64,000 bases of DNA from Chamaelirium japonicum (taxonomy: Eukaryota; Streptophyta; Magnoliopsida; Liliales; Melanthiaceae). The notes beneath the pieces are model-generated. The model was not told the origin of the DNA. It searched no databases and saw nothing but the letters and a program-made list of their open reading frames with translations. The DNA lies in NCBI GenBank assembly GCA_947650365.1, contig CANTAL010000126.1, forward strand, positions 1 to 64,000. The letters run 5' to 3'. The position numbers were made by a program, and so were the translations under genes. This document shows, piece by piece, positions 40,659-54,655 of this stretch. How positions within the stretch are numbered: the first letter of the stretch is position 1; each line of letters starts with the position of its first letter.

Positions 40659-41041
40659 AATGAATTAGAATAGATTGTGCGAATGAATTAGAATGGATCG
40701 TACGAATGAATTAGAATGGATCATACGAATGAATTAGAATGGATCATACGAATGAGTAAGAATAGATCGTACGAATGAATTAGAATGGATCGTACAAATG
40801 CATTAGAATGGATCATACGAATAAATTAGAATGGATACATTCGTCCGAATGAATTAGAATGGATCATACGAATGAGTAAGAATGGATCGTACGATTGAAA
40901 TAGAATAGATTGTACAAATGAATTAGAATGGATCCTACGAATGAATTAGAATGGATCGTGTGAAAGAATTAGAATGGATGGTATGAATGAATTAGAATGG
41001 ATCGTATGAATGAATTAGAATGGATCGTGCGAATGAATTCG
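40629..41041 (-). repeat. Reverse satellite block 45
   Basis: Matches, as its reverse complement, the forward block at about 60.6-61.0 kb, including the CGAATAAATTAG 28-mer and the cassette. Confidence 0.93.
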
Positions 41042-41063
41042 AATGGATCGTACGAATTCATTC
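41031..41063. repeat. Recurrent junction hairpin (loop form A)
   Basis: Perfect arms at 41031-41041 and 41053-41063, spacer AATGGATCGTA. Confidence 0.94.
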
Positions 41064-41583
41064 TAATTCATTCATACAATCCATTCTAATTCTTTCACAC
41101 GATCCATTCTAATTCATTCGTACGTTCCATTCTAATTCATTAGCACGATCCATGCTAATTCATTCGTTCGATCAATTCTAATTCATTAGCACGATCCATT
41201 CTAATTCATTCCCACGATCCATTCTAATTTATTCGTACGATCCATTCTAATTCATTCGTGCGATCTATTCAAATTCATTCGCACGAATGTAACTACTCTA
41301 ATTCATTCATACGATTCATTCTAATTCATTCGTATGAACTATTCTAATTCATTCGTACGATCCATTCTAATTCATTCGTACGATCCATTGTAATCCATTC
41401 ATACAATCCATTTAGATTCATTCGCACAAATGTATCCATTCAAATTCATTCATACGATCCAGTCTAATTCATTCGTACGATCCATTCTAATTCATTCGCA
41501 CGAATATATCCATTCTAATTCTTTCATATGATGCATTCTAATTCATTCGTACGGTCCATTCTAATTCATTCGTACGATCCATT
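41053..41583 (+). repeat. Forward satellite block 46
   Basis: Contains TATGAACTATTC and CATTTAGATTC marker units. The switch reads GATCCATTTACGAATG, without a clear palindrome. Confidence 0.92.
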
Positions 41584-41970
41584 TACGAATGAAGTAGAAT
41601 GGATCGTATGAATGAATTAGAATGGATACATTCGTGCGAATGAATTAGAATGGATCGTATGAATGAATTAGAATAGATTGTGCGAATGAATTAGAATGGA
41701 TCGTACGAATGAATTAGAATGGATCGTATGAATGAATTTGAATGGATACATTTGTGCGAATGAATCTAAATGGATTGTATGAATGGATACATTCGTCCGA
41801 ATGAGTAAGAATGGATCGTACGAATGAAATAGAATAGATTGTACGAATGAATTAGAATGGATCCTACGAATGAATTAGAATGGATCGTGTGAAAGAATTA
41901 GAATGGATTGTATGAATGAATTAGAATGGATCATATGAATGAATTAGAATGGATAGTGCGAATGAATTCG
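41584..41970 (-). repeat. Reverse satellite block 47
   Basis: Short reverse run with a compact unit (GTATGAATGGATACATTCG near 41777). Ends at the recurrent junction. Confidence 0.92.
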
Positions 41971-41992
41971 AATGGATCGTACGAATTTATTC
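41960..41992. repeat. Recurrent junction hairpin (loop form A)
   Basis: Left arm GAATGAATTCG; right arm CGAATTTATTC, one mismatch. Confidence 0.91.
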
Positions 41993-44495
41993 TAATTCAT
42001 TCATACAATCCATTCTAATTCTTTCCCATGATCCATTCTAATTCATTCGTACGTTCCATTCTAATTCATTAGCACGATCCATGCCAATTCTTTCGCACGA
42101 ATGTATCCATTCTAATTCATTCGCACGAATGTATCCATTCTAATTCATTCGTACGATCCATTCTAATTCATTCGTATGATCCATTCTAATTCATTCGTAC
42201 GATCCATTCTAATTCATTCATACGATATATTCTAATTCATTCATACAATCCATTCTAATTCTTTCACATGATCCATTCTAATTCATTCGTACGATACATT
42301 CTAATTCATTCGCACAATCCATTCTATTTCATTCGTACGATCCATTCTTACTCATTGGTACGATCCATTCTAATTCATTCGTACGATCCATTCTAATACA
42401 TTCGCACAATCCATTCTATTTCATTCGTACGATCCATTCTTACTCATTGGTACGATCCATTCTAATTCATTCGCACGAATGTATCCATTCTAATTCATTC
42501 GTACGAATCCTTTCTAATTCATTCGTACAATCTATTCTATTTCATTCGTACGATCCATTCTTACTCATTCGTATGATCTATTCTAATTCATTCGGACGAA
42601 TGTATCCATTCTAATTTATTCGTACGATCCATTCTAATTCATTCGTACGATCCATTCTAATTCATTCGTCCGATCCATTCTAATATTTTCGTACGATCCA
42701 TTCTAATTCATTCGTACGATCCATTCTAATTCATTCGTAAGATCCATTCTAATTCATTTGTACGATCCATTCTAATTCATTCGTACGATCCATTCTAATA
42801 CATTCGCACGAATGTATCCACTCTAGTTCATTCGTACGATCCATTCTAATTCATTCGTACGATCCATTCTAATTCATTCGCACGATCCATTCTAATTCAT
42901 TCGTACGATCCATTCTAATTCATTCATACGATCCATTCTAATTCATTCGTACAATCCATTCTAATTCATTCGCACAAATGTATCCATTCTAATTCATTCG
43001 TACGATCAATTCTAATTCATTCGCACGATCCATTCTAATTCTTTCACACGATCCATTCTAATTCATTCGTACGATCCATTCTAATTCATTCGCACGATCC
43101 ATTCTAATTCATTCGCACGAATGTATCCATTGTAGTTCATTCGTACGATCCATTCTAATTCATTCGCACGATCCATTCTAATTCATTCATACGATCCATT
43201 CTAATTCATTCATACGATCCATTCTAATTCATTCGTACGATCCATTCTAATTCATTCGCACAAATTTATCCATTCTAATTCATTCGTATGATCCATTCTA
43301 ATTCATTCGCACGATCCATTCTAATTCATTCGTACGATCCATTCTAATTCATTCGCACGATCTGTTCTTATTCATTCGCACAATCCATTCTAATTCATTC
43401 GCACGAATGTATCCATTCTAATTCATTCGTACGATCCATTCTAATTCATTCGTATGATCCATTCTAATTAATTCGTATGATCCATTCTAATTCATTCGTA
43501 CGATCCATTCTAATTCATTCATACAATCCATTCTAATTCATTCGCACGAATGTATCCATTCTAATTAATTCGTACGATCCATTCTAATTCATTCGTATGA
43601 TCTATTCTTATTTATTCGCACGATCCAGTCTAATTGATTCACACGATCCATTCTAATTCATTCGCACGAATGTATCCATTCTAATTCATTCGTACGATCC
43701 ATTCTAATTCATTAATATGATCCATTCTAATTCATTCGTACGATCCATTCTAATTCATATGCACAAAGGTATCCATTCTAATCCATTCGTAGGATCCATT
43801 CTAATCCATTCGTACGATCCATTCAAATTCATTCGTATGATCCATTCTAATCCATTCGTAGGATCCATTCTAATCCATTCTTACGATCCATTCTAATTCA
43901 TTCGTACAATCCATTCTAATTCATATGCACAAAGGTATCCATTCTAATCCATTCATAGGATCCATTCTAATCCATTCGTACGATCCATTCTAATTCATTC
44001 GTACGATCCATTCTAATTCATTCGCTCGAATGTATCCATTCTAATCCATTCGTACGATCCATTCTAATCCATTCGTACGATCCATTCTAATTCATTCATA
44101 CGATCCATTCTAATTCATTCATACGATCCATTCTAATTCATTCGCCCGATCCATTCTAATTCATTCGCACGAATGTATCTATTCTAATTCATTCGTACGA
44201 TCCATTCTAATTCATTAATATGATCAATTCTAATTCATTCGTATGATCCATTCTAATTCATTCGTACGATCCATTCTAATTCATTCGTAAGATCCATTCT
44301 AATTCATTCGTACGATCCATTCTAATTCATTCGTACGATACATTCTAATTCATTCGCACGATCCATTCTAATTCATTCGTACGATCCATTCTAATTCATT
44401 AATATAATCCATTCTAATTCATTCGTACGATCCATTCTAATTCATATGCACAAAGGTATCCATTCTAATTCATTCGTATGATCCATTCTAATTCA
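41982..44495 (+). repeat. Forward satellite block 48
   Basis: 2.5-kb forward run with ATGCACAAAGG three times (43759, 43925, 44446). The first two are 166 bp apart, which fits 28 + 6 x 23. It ends at AATTCAGGATCG. Confidence 0.94.
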
Positions 44496-44496
44496 G

Positions 44497-45059
44497 GATC
44501 GTACGAATGAATTAGAATGGATACATTCGTGCGAATGAATTAGAATTGATTGTACGAATGAATTAGAATGGATCGTGCAAATGAATTAGAATGGATCGTA
44601 CGAATGAACTAGAATGGATACATTCATGCGAATGAATTAGAATGGATCGTACGAATGAATTAGAATGGATCTTACGAATGAATTAGAATGGATCGTACGA
44701 ATGAATTAGAATGGATCGTACGAATGAATTAGAATGGATACATTCGTGCGAATGAATTAGAATGGATCGGACGAATGAATTAGAATGGATCGTACGAATG
44801 AATTAGAATGGATCAAATGAATGAATTAGAATGGTTACATTCATGCGAATGAATTAGAATGGATCGTACAAATGGATTAGAATGGATCGTACGAATGGAT
44901 TAGAATGGATACATTCGAGCGAATGAATTAGAATGGATCACACGAATGAATTAGAATGGATCGTATGAATGGATTAGAATGGATCCTACGAATGGATTAG
45001 AATGGATACCTTTGTGCAGAATGGATCGTACGAATGAATTAGAATGGATACATTCATGC
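44497..45059 (-). repeat. Reverse satellite block 49 (triplet copy 1)
   Basis: First of three tandem modules with about 729- and 753-bp spacing. After CCTTTGTGCA, part of the foldback arm is missing compared with 8895-9003. Confidence 0.93.
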
Positions 45060-45224
45060 ACGATCCTTTCTAATTCATTCGCACGAATGTATCCATTCTA
45101 ATTCATTCGTACGATCCATTTAATTCATTAAAATGATCCATTCTAATTCATTCATACGATCCAGTCTAATTCATATGCACAAAGGTATCCATTCTAATTC
45201 ATTCGTACGATCCATTCTAATTCA
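45060..45224 (+). repeat. Forward foldback block 50
   Basis: Copy of block 13 with ATGCACAAAGG at 45175-45185. It opens at CATGCACGATCC and closes at CAGGATCG. Confidence 0.92.
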
Positions 45225-45225
45225 G

Positions 45226-45810
45226 GATCGTACGAATGAATTAGAATGGATACATTCGTGCGAATGAATTAGAATTGATCGTACGAATGAATTAGAATGG
45301 ATCGTGCGAATGAGTTAGAATGGATCGTACGAATGAAGTAGAATGGATCGTTCGAATGAACTAGAATGGATACATTCGTGCGAATGAATTAGAATGGATC
45401 GTACGAATGAATTAGAATGGATCTTACGAATGAATTAGAATGGATTGTACGAATGAATTAGAATGGATCGTACGAATGAATTAGAATGGATACATTCGTG
45501 CAAATGAATTAGAATGGATCGGACGAATGAATTAGAATGGATCGTACGAATGAATTACAATGGATCAAATGAATGAATTAGAATGGTTACATTCATGCGA
45601 ATGAATTAGAATGGATTGTACGAATGGATTAGAATGGATCGTACGAATGGATTAGAATGGATACATTCGAGCGAATGAATTAGAATGGATCATACGAATG
45701 AATTAGAATGGATCGTACGAATGGATTAGAATGGATCCTACGAATGGATTAGAATGGATACCTTTGTGCAGAATGGATCGTACGAATGAATTAGAATGGA
45801 TACATTCGTG
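45226..45810 (-). repeat. Reverse satellite block 51 (triplet copy 2)
   Basis: Second module, 729 bp after the first. It has the same arm deletion after CCTTTGTGCA, so that deletion predates the duplication. Confidence 0.93.
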
Positions 45811-45977
45811 CACGATCCTTTCTAATTCATTCGCACGAATGTATCCATTCTAATTCATTCGTACGATCCATTCTAATTCATTAATATGATCCATTCTAAT
45901 TCATTCATACGATCCATTCTAATTCATATGCACAAAGGTATCCATTCTAATTCATTCGTACGATCCATTCTAATTCA
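45811..45977 (+). repeat. Forward foldback block 52
   Basis: Opens at TCGTGCACGA (45806-45815), ATGCACAAAGG at 45928-45938, closes at CAGGATCG (G at 45978). Confidence 0.93.
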
Positions 45978-47552
45978 GGATCGTACGAATGAATTAGAAT
46001 GGATACAATCGTGCAAATGAATTAGAATTGATCGTACGAATGAATTAGAATGGATCGTGCGAATGAATTAGAATGGATCGTACCAATGAATTAGAATGGA
46101 TTGTTCGAATGAACTAGAATGGATACATTCGTGCGAATGAATTAGAATGGATCGTACGAATGAATTAGAATGGATCGTACGAATGAATTAGAATGGATCT
46201 TACGAATGAATTAGAATGGATCGTACGAATGAATTAGAATGGATCGTACGAATGAATTAGAATGGATACATTCGTGCGAATGAATTAGAATGGATCGGAC
46301 GAATGAATTAGAATGGATCGTACGAATGAATTAGAATGGATCAAATGAATGAATTAGAATGGTTACATTCATACGAATGGATTAGAATGGATACATTCGA
46401 GCGAATGAATTAGAATGGATCGTACGAATGAATTAGAATGGATCGTATAAATGGATTAGAATGGATCCTACGAATGGATTAGAATGGATACCTTTGTGCA
46501 TATGAATTAGAATGGATCGAACGAATGAATTAGAATGGATCATATTAATGAATTAGAATGGATCGTACGAATGAATTAGAATGGATACATTCGTGCGAAT
46601 GAATTAGAATGGATCGTGCGAATCAATTAGACTGGATCGTGCGAATGAATAAGAATAGATCATACGAATGAATTAGAATGGATCGTACGAATTAATTAGA
46701 ATGGATACATTCGTGCGAATGAATTAGAATGGATTGTATGAATGAATTAGAATGGATCGTACGAATGAATTAGAATGGATCATACGAATTAATTAGAATG
46801 GATCATACGAATGAATTAGAATAGATCGTACGAATTAATTAGAATGGATCGTACGAATGAATTAGAATGGATACATTCATGCGAATGAATTAGAATGGAT
46901 TGTGCGAATGAATAAGAACAGATCGTGCTAATGAATTAGAATGGATCGTACGAATGAATTAGAATGGATCGTGCGAATGAATTAGAATGGATCGTACGAA
47001 TGAATTAGAATGGATACATTTGTGCGAATGAATTAGAATGGATCGTACGAATGAATTAGAATGGATCGTATGAATGAATTAGAATGGATCGTACGAATGA
47101 ATTAGAATGGATCGTGTGAATAAATTAGAATGGATCGTACGAATGAATTAGAATGGATCATACGAATGAACTAGAATGGATACATTCGTGCGAATGAATT
47201 AGAATGGATCGTACGAATGAATTAGAATGGATCGTACGAATGAATTAGAATGGATCTTACGAATGAATTAGAATGGATCGTACGAATGAATTAGAATGGA
47301 TCGTACGAATGAATTAGAATGGATCGTACGAATAAATTAGAATGGATACATTCATCCGAATGAATTAGAATGGATCATACGAATGAGTAAGAATGGATCG
47401 TACGAATGAAATAGAATAGATTGTACGAATAAATAAGAATAGATCCTACGAATGAATTAGAATGGATCGTGTGAAAGAATTAGAATGGATTGTATGAATG
47501 AATTAGAATGGATCGTATGAATGAATTAGAATGGATCGTGCGAATGAATTCG
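45978..47552 (-). repeat. Reverse satellite block 53 (triplet copy 3 and beyond)
   Basis: The third module lacks the arm deletion (CCTTTGTGCATATG intact near 46491-46504) and runs on without a foldback through GCGAATCAATTAGACTGG. It ends at the recurrent junction. Confidence 0.93.
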
Positions 47553-47574
47553 AATGGATCGTACGAATTCACTC
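47542..47574. repeat. Recurrent junction hairpin (loop form A)
   Basis: Left arm GAATGAATTCG; right arm CGAATTCACTC with one mismatch. Confidence 0.9.
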
Positions 47575-47946
47575 TAATTCATTCATACAATCCATTATAA
47601 TTCTTTCCCACGATCTATTCTAATTCATTCGTAGGATCCATTCTAATTCATTCTTACAATCTATTCTATTTCATTCGTACGATCCATTTTTACTCATTCG
47701 TATGATCCATTCTAATTCATTCGGACGAATGTATCCATTCTAATTTATTCGTACGATCCATTCTAATTCATTCGTACGATCCATTCTAATTCATTCGTAC
47801 GATCCATTCTAATTCATTCGTCCGATCCATTCTAATTCATTCGCACGAATGTATCCATTCTAATTCATTCGTACAGTCCTATCTAATTCATTCGCATAAT
47901 CCATTCTATTTTATTCGTACGATCCATTCTTACTCATTCGTATGAT
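47564..47946 (+). repeat. Forward satellite block 54
   Basis: Opens with the forward cassette. The switch is CATTCGTA, six bases, TACGAATG (about 47938-47959). Confidence 0.92.
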
Positions 47947-49218
47947 CTTACGAATGAATTAGAATGGATCTTACGAATGAATTAGAATGGATCGTGTGAA
48001 AGAATTAGAATGGATTGTATGAATGAATTAGAATAGATCGTATGAATGAATTAGAATGGATTGTACGAATGAATTAGAATGGATCGTAAGAATGAATTAG
48101 AATGAATTAGAATGGATCGTACGAATGAATTAGAATGAATTAGAATGGATTGTGCGAATGAATTAGAATAGATCTTACGAATAAATTAGAATGGATCGTG
48201 TAAAAGAATTAGAATGGATTGTATGAATGAATTGGAATAGATCGTATGAATGAATTAGAATGGATCGTACGAATGAATTGGAATGGATCGTACGAATGAA
48301 CTAAAATGGATACATTCGTGCGAATGAATTAGAATGGATCATACGAATGAATTTGAATGGATCGTACGAATGAATTAGAATGGATCTTACGAATGAATTA
48401 GAATGGATCGTACGAATGCACAATTAATGCAAATGAATTAGAATAGATCGTACGAATGAATTAGAATGGATACATTCGTGCGAATGAATTAGAATGGATC
48501 GAACGAATGAATTAGAATAGATCGTATGAATGAATTAGAATGGATCATACGAATGAATTAGAATGGATCGTACGAATGAATTAGAATGGATCGTACGAAT
48601 GAATTAGAATGATTACATTCGTGCGAATTAATTAGAATGGATACATTCGTGCGAAAGAATTTGAATAGATCGTATGAATGAATTAGAATGGATCCTATGA
48701 ATGAATTAGAATGGATCGTGCGAATGAATTAGAATGGATCGTATGAATGAATTATAATGGATCGTGCTAATGAATTAGAATTGATCGAACGAATGAATTA
48801 GAATGGATACATTCGTGCGAATGAATTAGAATGGATCGGACGAATGAATTAGAATGGATCGTACGAATGAGTAAGAATGGATCGTACGAATGAAATAGAA
48901 TAGATCGTACGAATGAATTAGAATGGATCGTACGAAGGAATTAGAATGGATCGTACGAATGAATTAGAATGGATATATTCGTGCAAATGAATTAGAATGG
49001 ATCGTATGAATGTATTAGAATGGATTGTATGAGTGAATTAGAATGGATCGTACGAATGAATTAGAATGGATCGTATGAATGAATTAGAATGGATACATTC
49101 GTGTGAATGAATTAGAATGGATCGTATGAATGAATTAGAATAGATTTTGTGAATAAATTAGAACTGATCGTACGAATATATTAGAGTGGATACATTCGTG
49201 CGAATGAATTAGAATGGA
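47947..49218 (-). repeat. Reverse satellite block 55
   Basis: Includes two partly duplicated units (GAATGAATTAGAATGAATT at about 48091 and 48124). It ends at a 36-bp palindrome. Confidence 0.92.
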
Positions 49219-49236
49219 TCCATTCTAATTCATTCG
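49201..49236. repeat. 36-bp perfect palindrome centred on GGATCC
   Basis: Perfect palindrome centred between 49218 and 49219. It differs from the other switches in lacking the CGTACG core: two monomers are joined directly at GGATCC. Confidence 0.94.
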
Positions 49237-49389
49237 TACGATCCATTCTAATTCATTCGTCCGATCCATTCTAATTCATTCGCACGAATGTCTCCATTCT
49301 AATTCATTCGTACGGTCCATTCTAATTCATTCGCACAATCCATTCTATTTTATTCGTACGATCCATTCTTACTCATTTGTATGATCCAT
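49219..49389 (+). repeat. Forward satellite block 56
   Basis: About seven forward monomers, closed by ATCCATTATGGAT (49384-49396). Confidence 0.92.
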
Positions 49390-49390
49390 T

Positions 49391-49892
49391 ATGGATACAT
49401 TCGTGTGAATGAATTAGAATGGATCATACGAATGAGTAAGAATGGATCGTACGAATGAAATAGAATGCATTGTGCGAATGAATTAGAATGGATCGTACGA
49501 ATGAATTAGAATGGATCGTGTGAAAGAATTAGAATGGATTGTATGAATGAATCAGAATAGATCGTATGAATGAATTAGAATGGGTCGTACGAATGAATTA
49601 GAATGGATCGTACGAATGAATTAGAATGGATCGTACGAATGAATTAGAATGGATCTTACGAATGAATTAGAATGGATCGTATGAATGAATTAGAATGGAT
49701 CGTACGAATAAATTAGAATGGATACATTCGTCCGAATGAATTAGAATGGATCATACGAATGAGTAAGAATGGATCGTATGAATGAAATAGAATAGATTGT
49801 ACGAATGAATTAGAATGGATCCTACGAATGAATTAGAATAGATCATGTGAAAGAATTAGAATGGATTGTATGAATGAATTAGAATGAATTCA
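49391..49892 (-). repeat. Reverse satellite block 57
   Basis: Two reverse cassettes in series, ending at the inverted junction. Confidence 0.92.
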
Positions 49893-49914
49893 TACGATCC
49901 ATTCAAATTCATTC
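49882..49914. repeat. Recurrent junction hairpin (loop form B, degenerate)
   Basis: GAATGAATTCA and CAAATTCATTC around TACGATCCATT; the arms are worn at their inner ends. Confidence 0.84.
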
Positions 49915-50828
49915 GCACGATCCATTCTAATTCATTCATACGATCCATTCTAATTCATTCATACAATCCATTCTAATTCTTTCACACGATCCATTCTAAT
50001 TCATTCGTAGGATCCATTCTAATTCATTCGTACAATCTATTCTATTTCATTCGTACGATCCATTCTTTCTCATTCGTATGATCCATTCTAATAAATTCGT
50101 ACGATCTATTCTAATTCATTCGTACAATCTATTCTATTTCATTCGTACGATCCATTCTTACTCATTCGTATGATCCATTCTAATTCATTCGGACGAACGT
50201 ATCCATTCTAATTTATTCGTATGATCCATTCTAATTCATTCGTACGATCCTATCTAATTCATACGCACGATCCATTCTAATTCATTCGTACGATCCATTC
50301 TAATTCATTCATATGATCCATTCTAATTCATTCGTACGATCCATTCTTACTCATTCGTATGATCCATTCTAATTCATTCGGACGAACGTATCCATTCTAA
50401 TTTATTCGTATGATCCATTCTAATTCATTCGTACGATCCATTCTAATTTATTCGCACGATCCATTCTAATTCATTCGTACGATCCATTCTAATTCATTCA
50501 TACGATCCATTCTAATTTATTCGTATGATCCATTCTAATTCATTCATACAATCCATTCTAATTCATTTGTACGATCCATTCAAATTCACTCATACGATCC
50601 ATTCTAATACATTCATACGATCCATTCTAATTCATTTGCACGAATATATCCATTCAAATTCATTCGTATGATCCATTCTAATTCCTTCGTACGATCCATT
50701 CTAATTCATTCGTACGATCTATTCTAATTCATTCGTACGATCCATTCTAATTCTTTCGTACGATCCATTCTAATTCATTCGTACGATCCATTCTAATTCA
50801 TTCGTACAATCTATTCTAATTCATTCGT
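49893..50828 (+). repeat. Forward satellite block 58
   Basis: Contains a direct repeat of a segment with CGGACGAACGTATCC (about 50190 and 50380). Ends at CATTCGTACGAATG (50822-50835). Confidence 0.92.
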
Positions 50829-51520
50829 ACGAATGGATACATTCGTGTCAATGAATTAGAATGGATCGTACGAATGAGTAAGAATGGATCGTACGAATGA
50901 AATAGAATGGATTGCACGAATGTATTAGAATGGATCATACGAATGAATTAGAATGGATCGTGTGAAAGAATTATAATGGATTGTATGAATGAATTAGAAT
51001 GGATCGTACGAAGGAATTAGAATGGATCGTACGAATGAATTAGGATGGATCGTACGAATGAATTAGACTAGATCGTACGAATGAATTAGAATAGATCGTA
51101 CGAATGAATTAGAATGGATCGTGTGAAAGAATTAGAATGGATCGTACGAATGAATTTGAATGGATCGTGCGAATGAATTAGAATGGATCGTACGAATGAA
51201 TTAGAATGGATCGTGCTAATGAATTAGAATTGATCGAACGAATGAACTAGAATGGATACATTTGTGCGAATGAATTAGAATGGATCATACGAATGAATTA
51301 GTATGGATCTTATGAATGAATTAGAATGGATCGTACGAATGAATTAGAATGGATCGTACGAATGAATTAGAATGGATACATTCGTGCGAATGAATTTGAA
51401 TGGATCGGACGAATGAATTAGAATGGATCGTACAAATGAATTAGAATGGATCAAATGAATGAATTAGAATGGTTACATTCATGCAAATGAATTAGAATGG
51501 ATCGTACGAATGGATTAGAA
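50829..51520 (-). repeat. Reverse satellite block 59
   Basis: Reverse run that ends abruptly at GATTAGAATTCCTATG (GAATTC at 51518-51523). There is little extended symmetry, so this looks like an unrelated breakpoint. Confidence 0.92.
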
Positions 51521-54500
51521 TTCCTATGATTTATTCTAATTCATTCGCTCGAATGTATCCATTTTAATTCATTCGTACGATCCATTCTAATTCATTCGTA
51601 CGATCTAATTCATTCGTATGATCCATTCTAATTCATTCATACGATCGATTCTAATTCATTCGCACTATCCATTCTAATTCATTTGTACGATCCATTCTAA
51701 TTCATTCGTATGATCCATTCTAATTTATTCGTTCAAATATATCCATTCTAATTCATTCGTACGATCCATTCTAATTCATTCGCACGATCCATTCTAATTA
51801 ATTCGCACGAATGTATCCATTCTAATTCATTTGCACGATCCATTCTAATTCATTCCTATGATCTATTCTAATTCATTCGTACGATCCATTCTAATTCATT
51901 CGCTCGAATGTATCCATTCTAATTCATTCGTACGATCCATTCTAATTCGTTTATATGATCCATTCTAATTCGTTCGTACGATCCATTCTAATTCGTTCGT
52001 ATGATCCATTCTAATTCATTCGTATGATCCATTCTAATTCATTCGTACGATCCATTCTAATTCATTCATACAATCCATTCTAATTCATTCGCACGAATGT
52101 ATCCATTCTAATCCATTCGTACGATCCATTCTAATCCATTCGTACGATCCATTCTAATTCATTCGCATGAATGTAACCATTCTAATTCATTCATTTGATC
52201 TATTCTAATTCATTCGTACGATCCATTCTAATTCAGTCGTCCGATCCATTCTAATTCATTCGCACGAATGTATCCATTCTAATTCATTTGTACGATCCAT
52301 TCTAATTCATTCGTACGATCCATTCTAATTCATTCGTAAGATCCATTCTAATTCATTCCCACGATCCATTCTAATTTATTCGTACGATCCATTCTAATTC
52401 ATTCGTACGATCTATTCTAATTCATTCGCATGAATGTAACCTTTCTAATTCATTCATACGATTCATTCTAATTCATTCGTATGAGCTATTCTAATTCATT
52501 CGTACGATCCATTCTAATTCATTCGTACGATCCATTGTAATTCATTCGTACAATCCATTTAGATTCATTCGCACAAATGTATCCATTCAAATTCATTCGT
52601 ACGATCCAGTCTAATTCATTCGTACGATCCATTCTAATTCATTCGCACGAATATATCCATTCTAATTCTTTCGTACGATGCATTCTAATTCATTCGTACG
52701 ATCCATTCTAATTCATTCTCACAAATGTATCCATTCTAATTCATTCGTAGGATCCATTCTAATTAATTCCTACGATCTATTCTAATTCATTCGCTCGAAT
52801 GTATCCATTTTAATTCATTCGTACGATCCATTCTAATTCATTCGTACGATCTAATTCATTCGTACGATCCATTCTAATTCATTCGTACGATCGATTCTAA
52901 TTCATTCGCACTATCCATTCTAATTCATTCGTACGATCCATTCTAATTCATTCGTATGATCCATTCTAATTTATTCGTTCAAATATATCCATTCTAATTC
53001 ATTCGTACGATCCATTCTAATTCATTCGCACGATCCATTCTAATTCATTCGCACGAATGTATCCATTCTAATTCATTTGCACGATCCATTCTAATTCATT
53101 CCTATGATCTTTTCTAATTCATTCGTACGATCCATTCTAATTCATTCTAATTCATTCGTACGATCCATTCTACGATCCATTCTAATTCATTCGTATATTC
53201 CATTCTAATTCATTAGCACGATCCATGCTAATGACTTAGAATGGATCGTACGATCCAATCTAATTCATTCATACGATCCATTCTTACTCATTCATATGAT
53301 CCATTCTAATTCAATCGTACGATCCATTCTAATTAATTCGTACGATCCATTCTAATTCATTCGTACGATCCATTCTAATTCATTCGTACGATCCATTCTA
53401 ATTCCTTCGTACGATCCGTTCTAATTCATTCGTACGATCCATTCTAATTCATTCGCGCAATCTATTCTAATTCATTCGTACGATCCATTCAAATTCATTC
53501 GTACGATCCATTCTAATTCATTCATACAATCCATTCTAATTTATTCGCACGAATGTATCCATTCTAATTCATTCGTACGATCCATTCTAATTCATTCGCA
53601 CAATCTATTCTAATTCATTCATACGATCCATTCTAATTCATTCGCACGAATGTATCCATTCTAATTCATTCATACGATCCATTCTACTTCATTCGTACTA
53701 TCCGTTCTAATTCACTCATACGATCCATTCTAATTCATTCATACGATCCATTCTAATTCATTTGCACGAATATATCCATTCTAATTCCTTCGTACGATCC
53801 ATTCTAATTCCTTCGTACGATCCATTCTATTTCATTCGTATGATCCATTCTAATTCCTTCGTACGATCCATTCTAATTCCTTCGTATCCATTCTAATTCA
53901 CTCATACGATCCATTCTAATTCATTCGTACGATCCATTCTAATTCATTCATACAATCCATTCTAATTCATTCGCACGAATGTATCCATTCTAATTCATTC
54001 GTACGATCAGTCCTAATTCATTCACAAAATCTATTCTAATTCATTCATACGATCCATTCTAATTCATTCACACGAATGTATCCATTCTAATTCATTCATA
54101 CGATCCATTCTAATTTATTCGAACGATCCATTCTAATTCACTCATACGATCCATTCTAATACATTCATACGATCCATTCTAATTTATTTGCACGAATATA
54201 TCCATTCTAATTCATTCGTACGATCCATTCTAATTCCTTCGTACGATCCATTCTAATTCATTCGTACGATCTATTCTAATTCATTCGTACGATCCATTCT
54301 AATTCATTCGTACGATCCATTCTAATTCCTTCGTACGATCCATTCTAATTCATTCGTACGATCCATTCTAATTCATTCATACAATCCATTCTAATTCTTT
54401 CACACGATCCATTCTAATTCATTCGTACGATCCATTCTAATTCATTCGTGCAATCCATTCTATTTCATTCGTATAATCCATTCTAATTCCTTCGTACGAT

Positions 54501-54655
54501 CCATTCTAATTCATTCGTACGATCCATTCTAATTCATTCATACAATCCATTCTAATTCTTTCACACGATCCATTCTAATTCATTCGTACGATCCATTCTA
54601 ATTCATTCGTGCAATCCATTCTAATTCATTCGTGCAATCCATTCTAATTCATTCG
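51521..54655 (+). repeat. Forward satellite block 60
   Basis: Longest single-orientation run (3.1 kb). It has an internal direct repeat (51551-51900 against 52797-53150, offset 1,246 bp) and a one-monomer inversion at 53233. 52.3-53.88 kb is repeated 10,118 bp downstream. Ends at CGTAGAATAGATTG. Confidence 0.95.
53233..53266. repeat. Single-monomer inversion palindrome
   Basis: Same structure as 6402-6435, with GACTTAG in the left arm (two mismatched pairs). Confidence 0.88.
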
